Shown: positions 1 through 4,459 of the stretch, piece after piece
Numbering within the stretch: position 1 is the first letter of the stretch
How the letters are laid out: every line of letters starts with the position of its first letter
DNA from: Dehalococcoidia bacterium
Lineage (GTDB): Bacteria; Chloroflexota; Dehalococcoidia; GIF9; UBA5629
Assembly (NCBI GenBank): GCA_030604795.1
Contig: JAUVVE010000059.1
Coordinates: 1 to 5,986, forward strand
Direction of reading: 5' to 3'
DNA: 5,986 nt
Program-made: the position numbers and the translations under genes
Notes under the pieces: model-generated
Seen by the model: the letters and a program-made list of their open reading frames with translations, nothing else
What the model was told of the DNA's origin: nothing
Database searches by the model: none

Positions 1-990
1 CTGGTAATTGTAGTAGCCATCGGCTTCGGCGTGGCAAATGGTTTCAACGATGCGGCCAACGCAATTGCAACGGTAATTGGGACTCGTACTCTCTCCCCCC
101 GGGCTGCCATTATCATGGCAGCCTTCTGCAATTTTGCCGGTGCCGCTACGGGCACTGCAGTAGCCGCAACAATTGGCAGGGGGATTATTGCCTCAGAGGC
201 CTTGACTCTGACCACGATCATCGCCGGGGCCGCGGCGATTGTCATCTGGGCTGTTGCCGCCACGCGCTACGGCATGCCCATAAGCTTGACCCACGGGTTG
301 GTGGCTGGATTAGTGGGGGCTGGGCTGGCCATCTCCGGTAGCGCAACCATCGTGTGGGGGGTCTTGGCTAAGGTGCTTTCTGCTGTCGGCATCGCCCCTC
401 TTCTGGGTTTTGTCGGCGGTTTCCTGGTAATGGTTGCCATCATGTGGCTTTTCCGCAGGAGCATGCCTGATAAAGTGCAGGGCATCTTCGGAAATCTGCA
501 AATCCTTTCCGCAGCCTTCATGGCTTATAGCCATGGCAAGAACGACGGCCAGATGCCTATCGGCCTGATCACTATGGCACTGGTGGCTTTCCACCAAGAT
601 AGCGGTTTGTGGGACCGTCTGTCCTTGTTGAATCCCGACACGTGGTGGATAATAGTGGTCTCAGCAGCCTCAATCACCTTTGGCACAGCTATCGGCGGTT
701 GGCGCGTTATCCGTACGCTGGGGTTGAGGATGACTACCTTGCGTCCTGTCCATGGGTTCGCGGCGACAGCATCCGCGGCTACCGTTGTCGAGATCGCTTC
801 ACATTTCGGTATCCCGGTAAGCACCACGCATTGTATGAGCAGTTCAATCATGGGCGTGGGTGCCACCAAGCGCCTTTCTGCCGTGCGCTGGGGGATAGCG
901 CGCAGTATGGTGGTGACCTGGATTCTGACCTTCCCAATCTGCGGGATCCTCGGCTGGATGATTGCATCACTCCTGCAGATTGCCTTCTGA
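1..990 (+). CDS. PiT-family inorganic phosphate transporter, 5'-truncated by the window edge
   Basis: This is an integral membrane permease that should import inorganic phosphate, coupled to H+ or Na+ in the known family. The frame is open from base 1 and gives 329 codons to a TGA stop. The GTG at 31 lies inside the first family motif, so it is not the start; the true N terminus is upstream of the window. The PiT signature GFNDAANAIATVIGTRTLSP is at codons 14-33, and its second copy is seen as SHGKNDGQMPIG at 177-188. The internal duplication typical of PiT also shows in GMPISLTHGLVAGLVGAG (91-108) against GIPVSTTHCMSSSIMGVG (270-287). Most of the rest is hydrophobic helices, with a short charged loop around 151-162. 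PiT genes often follow a PhoU-like (DUF47) gene, but that position is outside the window. The family call is secure; the coupling ion is not shown by the sequence. Confidence 0.95.
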   Translation: MVIVVAIGFGVANGFNDAANAIATVIGTRTLSPRAAIIMAAFCNFAGAATGTAVAATIGRGIIASEALTLTTIIAGAAAIVIWAVAATRYGMPISLTHGLVAGLVGAGLAISGSATIVWGVLAKVLSAVGIAPLLGFVGGFLVMVAIMWLFRRSMPDKVQGIFGNLQILSAAFMAYSHGKNDGQMPIGLITMALVAFHQDSGLWDRLSLLNPDTWWIIVVSAASITFGTAIGGWRVIRTLGLRMTTLRPVHGFAATASAATVVEIASHFGIPVSTTHCMSSSIMGVGATKRLSAVRWGIARSMVVTWILTFPICGILGWMIASLLQIAF

Positions 991-1000
991 GGTGATGCCA

Positions 1001-1026
1001 CGCCTTCCCAATTTCGGCTAAAGGCG
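1001..1026 (+). terminator. weak stem-loop after the phosphate transporter, doubtful terminator
   Basis: CGCCTT (1001-1006) pairs with AAGGCG (1021-1026) across a 14-nt loop, 11 nt after the transporter stop. The following bases are not a clean T-tract (ACAGTTTCT). It might slow transcription out of the transporter gene, but the six-pair stem and long loop make it a weak candidate. Confidence 0.2.
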
Positions 1027-1037
1027 ACAGTTTCTGC

Positions 1038-1066
1038 TTGCTTAATTAGAACATTAGTGCTAGAAT
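1038..1066 (+). promoter_or_regulatory. sigma70-like promoter with extended -10 for the phage-derived module
   Basis: The -35 is TTGCTT (1038-1043). A 17-bp spacer separates it from the -10 TAGAAT (1061-1066), which matches TATAAT at five of six positions. A TG one base before the -10 (TGCTAGAAT) makes it an extended -10, which can compensate for the weak -35. The predicted transcription start is about 1072-1074, only a few bases before the ATG at 1078. It would drive the small ORF and the downstream terminase-type genes. Confidence 0.55.
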
Positions 1067-1077
1067 AGTCGTCGATT

Positions 1078-1236
1078 ATGGCGAAGTTGCTGAAAGTGGC
1101 TTTGGAACAGCAAAGGTATGACCTAGCTGCCCATGTCCTCGTCTATGGGCTGGTCAAGGCGAAGCAGGATGGCGAAAAACGGCGCCGCAAACAGAAAAAG
1201 GCACGGATTCTACAGTCAAGGCCTCGACGAAGCTGA
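1078..1236 (+). CDS. 52-aa basic small protein, unknown function
   Basis: This short ORF begins ATG GCG AAG TTG CTG and ends at TGA 1234-1236. The product starts MAKLLKVALEQQRYDLAAHV, continues with a hydrophobic LVYGLVKAK stretch, and ends in a strongly basic tail (KRRRKQKKAR, residues 34-43). The amphipathic first half followed by a basic tail looks like a designed protein rather than a random frame, and could bind nucleic acid. No Shine-Dalgarno precedes the ATG, but the predicted promoter would start the transcript about 4-6 nt upstream, which fits leaderless initiation. Its 3' end overlaps the next gene by 68 bp in a different frame, so the two may be translationally coupled. I do not recognise a characterised family. 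The alternative is a non-coding leader, but the protein-like composition argues against it. Confidence 0.55.
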   Translation: MAKLLKVALEQQRYDLAAHVLVYGLVKAKQDGEKRRRKQKKARILQSRPRRS

Positions 1237-1495
1237 GAGGCTGGAGCTTGAAGAAGCCCGAGGTATAGAAGGTTTGGATGAGGAAATCGCTATACTGCGC
1301 CTGAAGCTCAAAGAACTCATCACAGCAGAGCCGGAGCGGTTTGACCTTCATTTGAAGACGGTTGATACCATCGCCAAGCTCGTCAAGACTCGCTACAGCA
1401 TCACCAAAGAGCAGAAGAAGTCACTTAAGGAAGCAATCGCCAAGGTGTTGACTGAGATAGCCCTTCCCCTCGGGATAGAGGCTTTCGTTAGGTAA
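1169..1495 (+). CDS. putative phage small terminase-like or packaging-associated protein
   Basis: This is a 108-aa, highly charged and probably all-helical protein. The N terminus MAKNGAANRKRHGFYSQGL resembles the 'GAPKGNKNAxKHGFYS' opening common in small phage proteins encoded just before terminase large subunits. A central region (about residues 30-52, EGLDEEIAILRLKLKELI) has heptad-like hydrophobics and could form a coiled coil for oligomerisation. A basic segment follows around residues 70-90. I chose the ATG at 1169 because AAGG (1156-1159) sits 9 nt upstream and the protein then begins at the conserved-looking motif. An in-frame ATG at 1133 would add 12 residues but lacks a good ribosome binding site. 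In the family context such proteins recognise viral DNA and regulate the large terminase. No classical helix-turn-helix is evident, so the role is inferred mainly from the motif and the neighbouring terminase gene. Confidence 0.65.
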   Translation: MAKNGAANRKRHGFYSQGLDEAERLELEEARGIEGLDEEIAILRLKLKELITAEPERFDLHLKTVDTIAKLVKTRYSITKEQKKSLKEAIAKVLTEIALPLGIEAFVR

Positions 1496-1527
1496 ACCGC
1501 AAACAGCACGTACTTAGCCATCCTTAT

Positions 1528-1591
1528 GTCACCCTGTCCGAAGCGAAGGCTCTCTGAGATTCTTCGGTCGCTTTGCTCCCCTCAGAACGAC
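1528..1591. repeat. degenerate palindromic intergenic repeat, MITE- or REP-like
   Basis: The block starts GTCACCCTG and ends CAGAACGAC. These ends are imperfect inverted copies: GTCACCCTG against GTCGTTCTG, matching at six of nine positions. Inside, CGAAGCGAAG on the left opposes CTTCGGTCGCTTTG on the right. Read on the - strand, the right half has the form GTCGTTCTGAGGGGAGC then GACCGAAGAATCTC. From memory this resembles a dispersed repeat frequent between genes of Dehalococcoidia and some other bacteria. Copy number cannot be judged from one window. Confidence 0.5.
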
Positions 1592-1596
1592 GGTGG

Positions 1597-1643
1597 CGAA
1601 GGGCTGTCTCTGGAATGACAGCAGGTGGTGAACAGTCCCTTCG
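1597..1643. repeat. imperfect inverted repeat
   Basis: CGAAGGGCTGT (1597-1607) is the inverted partner of ACAGTCCCTTCG (1632-1643), with one inserted base in the right arm and a 24-base spacer. It lies directly after the palindromic block and may be part of the same mobile repeat or a second degraded copy. Confidence 0.4.
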
Positions 1644-1690
1644 AATCTGGGATTTGCAGCGAAGCGGATTCAGAGATCGGATTTGAGAAG

Positions 1691-1705
1691 ATGAGCTTCG
1701 CTCAT
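1691..1705 (+). other. small perfect hairpin in the terminase leader
   Basis: ATGAGC-TTC-GCTCAT forms a perfect six-pair stem with a three-base loop. It lies 29 bases upstream of the TTG start and does not cover the ribosome binding site. It may be chance or a remnant of the neighbouring repeats. Confidence 0.3.
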
Positions 1706-1734
1706 ACCACCCAGCCCAACCAAAGGAAAGTAAA

Positions 1735-3105
1735 TTGAAGCTAAGGCCCTATCAGGCAGAAGTAGCCAAAGCAGTAATCGAGAGTATTCAAGCCAGTTTA
1801 GGCTTGACCTTCTCAGTGGAAATCGCCCGTCAGGGTGGCAAGAACGAGCTCTCGGCCCATCTGGAGCTACTGCTGCTAACAATGTTCATGAGTGCCGGCG
1901 GCAACGCTATTAAGTGCTCCCCAACATTTAAGCCTCAGACAATCATTTCGATGAGCAGGCTTAAGGAGAGGCTCGATGACTTTGGCTTCGGGGGCATCTG
2001 GTTCACCGAGGCAGGCTATATGGTCAGGCTTGGCAATGCCAGACAGATATTCCTTTCAGCCGAAAAAACAGCTTCAGTGGTAGGCCACACCGCTGATATC
2101 TTGCTCGAGATTGACGAATCTCAGGACGTGGCCAAAGACAAGTACATCAAGGAATTCAGGCCTATGGCTTCGGCTTCCAATACCACCACCGTGCATTACG
2201 GGACAACATGGGATGACAGTACTTTGCTCGAAGAAACTAAACAGACCAACCTGGAACTGGAAAGGAAGGACGGCATCAAGCGCCACTTCAGATTTGACTG
2301 GCGGGAGGTCAGCGAGCATAATCCTCATTATAAGGCCTTTGTTGAGGCCGAGCGGGATAGGTTGGGTGAGGCCCATCCGCTGTTTAGGACTCAATACCTG
2401 CTGTTGCCCATCCGTGGTGGTGGTGGTTTCCTGACCAGGCAGCAGATTGCTCAGGTGATAGGCAATCACCCCAGGCTCCACTGCCCACAAGGTCGCAAGG
2501 TCTTCGTCGCCGGCATCGACTTCGCGGGCGAGGAAGAGCAGTTGGAGGGCGAGATGCTAACTCGGCCCGGGAGAGATGCTACCGTCATCACCGTCGCGCA
2601 AGTCACAGTGCCAGACACCGACTGTACCAGCAGAGAACCTCTCATACATGTCGTGGAGCATTACGCCTGGGTGGGAAAGAAGCACGCCGAACTATATCCC
2701 CAGATGGTGGACATAGTCAAGAATGTCTGGCACTGCAGCCGAATTGTTGCCGACGCCACGGGCATGGGTGAGCCTGTCACCAGCTTCCTGCGCAAGGCTC
2801 TCGGTAGCAAAGTCATCGCCTTCAAATTTACTCAGAAGACCAAGTCGGAGGCAGGCTTTGACCTGCTGGCTGCTATCAACTCGGGCAGGCTGAAGCTGTA
2901 TGAGCAGGACGGCTCTGATGATTACAAGGAACTTATGCTCCAGCTGGAGAAAGCCAAGAGCGTCTATCGTCCCAACCAGACGTTGAACTTCTTTGTTGAC
3001 GCCAGCGATGGGCATGACGACTACCTGACGAGCCTAGCTCTGGTTGTTCAGGCTGCCGCCAAATATGCGCCACGAACGGCTAGAGGACAATTACCCGGTC
3101 TGTAG
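1735..3105 (+). CDS. phage terminase large subunit (DNA-packaging ATPase/nuclease)
   Basis: This 456-aa protein should be the two-domain motor that drives viral DNA into capsids and cuts it. The N-terminal ATPase has a Walker A-like ARQGGKNE at residues 31-38, a Walker B ILLEIDE at 122-128 (D127, E128), and a coupling-type YGTTWD at 155-160. The C-terminal RNase H-like nuclease shows its acidic residues in VAGIDFAG (D262), IVADATGMG (D340) and DGHDDYLTSLAL (D428/D429). The length is normal and no frame break is seen. The start is TTG, the first start codon after the in-frame stop at 1684-1686. AAAGGAAAG (about 1722-1730) lies just upstream, and the protein then opens with the usual LRPYQ. Walker A has Asn where Ser/Thr is usual, a variant I recall from some phage terminases. 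No portal or capsid gene follows, and a strong hairpin closes the unit, so it looks like an isolated phage fragment. Confidence 0.9.
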   Translation: MKLRPYQAEVAKAVIESIQASLGLTFSVEIARQGGKNELSAHLELLLLTMFMSAGGNAIKCSPTFKPQTIISMSRLKERLDDFGFGGIWFTEAGYMVRLGNARQIFLSAEKTASVVGHTADILLEIDESQDVAKDKYIKEFRPMASASNTTTVHYGTTWDDSTLLEETKQTNLELERKDGIKRHFRFDWREVSEHNPHYKAFVEAERDRLGEAHPLFRTQYLLLPIRGGGGFLTRQQIAQVIGNHPRLHCPQGRKVFVAGIDFAGEEEQLEGEMLTRPGRDATVITVAQVTVPDTDCTSREPLIHVVEHYAWVGKKHAELYPQMVDIVKNVWHCSRIVADATGMGEPVTSFLRKALGSKVIAFKFTQKTKSEAGFDLLAAINSGRLKLYEQDGSDDYKELMLQLEKAKSVYRPNQTLNFFVDASDGHDDYLTSLALVVQAAAKYAPRTARGQLPGL

Positions 3106-3134
3106 ACTGCCATCGAGAGGACGAGTAGTAAGAC

Positions 3135-3160
3135 AAAGGGAGGGATTTTACCCTCCCTTT
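3135..3160. terminator. strong bidirectional hairpin terminator between convergent genes
   Basis: AAAGGGAGGG (3135-3144) pairs perfectly with CCCTCCCTTT (3151-3160) around the six-base loop ATTTTA. The stem is preceded by A residues and followed by T-rich bases on both strands. It starts 30 bp after the terminase stop and lies 34 bp beyond the stop of the opposing GTPase gene, so it can end both transcripts. The downstream T-tracts are short (TTTCTGT on +, TTTGTCTT on -). Confidence 0.8.
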
Positions 3161-3193
3161 CTGTCAGGCGCGGTCAAGAAGCAACTGGTGGGG

Positions 3194-4375
3194 TCAGATC
3201 AGGCTGGGCAACCCTCTGGCTGCATCCTCCATATCACGGAGCCGTCCGGTCGTTTCCTTTATCCGTTCCTTCTGGGTCTGGGCAAAAGCTGAAGCCCGGT
3301 CGTAGTAGTCCCTCACCTTCTGCACAAAAGCCAACTGAGAAAGTATTATGGTGACATCGATAGTGCCTCCACCTCTGGGGAAATCGCCGGCTCTGATGAC
3401 GGCGTTCTCTGCCAGCTCTCGAAGATAGTCACCGAGACCCTTGGCGATATCCATAGACATGTCTTTGGCCGGGGCCGACAGGAGGTAGAGGGCTCTACCG
3501 GCGTCCTCAGGGCTGCAGGTGACGGAAAGTTCGCTAACGGCGGCGTCCATGGCGTGCATGGCTCTCAGGCTTTCGTCGCTCTTTTCCTTGAAATTGACTT
3601 TGGCCATTTGCCATGGGAAGCGGAAGGCCCGCGGTATGCCCGCCCTGCCAACACCGATAGCTGTCCAGCCGTCGATGGACTGCATAATGTCGCCGGCATC
3701 CAGTGTCTTGGCACCAACGTGCTTGTACCTGGTTATTTCGCCCGCACACATCATGTCGTAAAAGGGGTCGGCGATTGCCTGGTTTATGCGCTGCAGGTTC
3801 ATGGCCAGGCTGGCATCTTTTCTTACATAGCGCTGATTATCTGCCAGGAACACACCATCGGCTACGGAATGAATGGATTTCAGACAGGTCGCGGTGTTAT
3901 AGACGCTTCGCAACTCGGCCATCTCTTCGTGTTCGAAGGGGAGAACGACCAGAGCATAGACTGGTTTGCCTATATAGCGCTCTTTGAGCATCTGAGCAAT
4001 TATTGATATGGCACCGGAGCCAGTGCCGCCGGCGCCGCCTGCGATAAGCAGGAAGCCGTGGCTCTGGTAGAAAGCTGGTGCCGTCCTAATGGCGTCGATC
4101 ACCTTATCACCGTCTTCCCTGGCCAATTCGGCGCCCATCTCGTTTACCTTACCGACACCATGCCCCCAGGTCTTACGCCCGCCGATAAGAATACGATGCA
4201 TGTAGTCGGAGCCAATGTGAGACAAACCAGTGAGGTCGGTCTGGTCAGTGTTCACGGCGAAGGTTCCGGTAACCACGCTGATGCCCCAGTGTGATTGTGA
4301 GCGCTTGTTCAGTTGAACGAATTCATCAGCTATTCGAGCACCGCACTGACCCAGCCCGATGACTAATAGTCTCAT
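3194..4375 (-). CDS. tubulin/FtsZ-superfamily GTPase, CetZ-like
   Basis: This 393-aa protein should bind GTP and polymerise into cytoplasmic filaments. The N terminus RLLVIGLGQCGARIADEF forms the first Rossmann strand and T1 loop (residues 2-19). VNTDQTDL (41-48) fits T2, and GRKTWGHG with VNEMGAE (66-84) fits T3. GGAGGTGSG (113-121) is the tubulin signature loop T4. LDAGDI (225-230) matches the FtsZ synergy loop LDFADV with both aspartates, although the preceding Asn is Thr. VYALVVLP (139-146), LKSIHSVADGVFLADN (165-180) and GDFPRGGGTIDVTIILS (330-346) resemble archaeal CetZ more than FtsZ. The charged helical C-terminal tail lacks the FtsZ peptide used to bind FtsA, ZipA or SepF. The ATG is fixed by GAGGAGG five bases upstream, and a promoter lies in the gap to the surface-protein gene. 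The superfamily is certain; the CetZ-like subgroup is my inference from remembered sequences. Confidence 0.85.
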   Translation of the reverse strand: MRLLVIGLGQCGARIADEFVQLNKRSQSHWGISVVTGTFAVNTDQTDLTGLSHIGSDYMHRILIGGRKTWGHGVGKVNEMGAELAREDGDKVIDAIRTAPAFYQSHGFLLIAGGAGGTGSGAISIIAQMLKERYIGKPVYALVVLPFEHEEMAELRSVYNTATCLKSIHSVADGVFLADNQRYVRKDASLAMNLQRINQAIADPFYDMMCAGEITRYKHVGAKTLDAGDIMQSIDGWTAIGVGRAGIPRAFRFPWQMAKVNFKEKSDESLRAMHAMDAAVSELSVTCSPEDAGRALYLLSAPAKDMSMDIAKGLGDYLRELAENAVIRAGDFPRGGGTIDVTIILSQLAFVQKVRDYYDRASAFAQTQKERIKETTGRLRDMEDAARGLPSLI

Positions 4376-4380
4376 GGTTT

Positions 4381-4387
4381 CCTCCTC
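4381..4387 (-). promoter_or_regulatory. strong Shine-Dalgarno for the GTPase gene
   Basis: On the - strand the sequence reads GAGGAGG, then AAACC, then ATG. This near-perfect anti-16S match at ideal spacing fixes the start codon at 4375 and suggests efficient translation. Confidence 0.85.
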
Positions 4388-4410
4388 GCTTTCCGTTTAG
4401 AAATTGGTCA

Positions 4411-4430
4411 GCTTGCTCAATGTTAAGCTA
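4411..4430. promoter_or_regulatory. possible operator: inverted repeat over the -10
   Basis: On the + strand AGCTT and AAGCT are five-base inverted arms about ten bases apart, overlapping the -10 element and predicted start site of the GTPase promoter. A repressor could bind here, but arms this short occur often by chance. Confidence 0.2.
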
Positions 4431-4448
4431 TACTACCCTGTTTGTCAA
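4420..4448 (-). promoter_or_regulatory. sigma70-like promoter of the CetZ-like gene
   Basis: On the - strand a consensus -35 TTGACA (4448-4443) is followed by a 17-bp spacer and the -10 TAACAT (4425-4420), four of six to consensus. Transcription would start near 4413, giving a leader of about 38 nt to the ATG at 4375. The -35 lies 12 bp past the stop of the upstream surface-protein gene, so the GTPase can be expressed independently as well as by read-through. Confidence 0.65.
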
Positions 4449-4459
4449 GCCTAGTCTGT

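Larger units (their letters stand above)
1496..1734. other. 239-bp non-coding spacer with degenerate palindromic repeats
   Basis: I see no credible gene in this spacer between the small-terminase-like gene and the large terminase gene. It holds a palindromic repeat-like block (1528-1591), a second imperfect inverted repeat (1597-1643), a tiny perfect hairpin (1691-1705) and the ribosome binding site of the next gene (about 1722-1730). Phage small and large terminase genes usually abut or overlap, so a spacer this long suggests insertion of repeat DNA. Confidence 0.6.

Noticed and set aside
31..33. GTG at 31 as the start of the phosphate transporter
   Set aside because: It encodes Val within the first PiT motif, and the frame is open to base 1 with hydrophobic residues, so the gene begins before the window.
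525..1001. 158-aa open frame on the - strand opposite the transporter
   Set aside because: It lies wholly antisense to a convincing PiT gene and its product has no recognisable domain; it is a frame shadow.
1133..1168. Upstream ATG at 1133 as the start of the small-terminase-like gene
   Set aside because: The added 12 residues (MSSSMGWSRRSR) are low-complexity and precede the family-like MAKNGAANRKRHGFYS opening. No ribosome binding site fits 1133, whereas AAGG is well spaced from 1169.
990..3193. Attachment sites or target-site duplications flanking the terminase module
   Set aside because: By eye I found no matching direct repeats between 991-1037 and 3106-3193, and no tRNA or integrase gene is present.
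3554..4006. 150-aa open frame on the + strand opposite the GTPase gene
   Set aside because: It is antisense to the tubulin-fold gene, has no promoter or ribosome binding site that I can see, and resembles no family.
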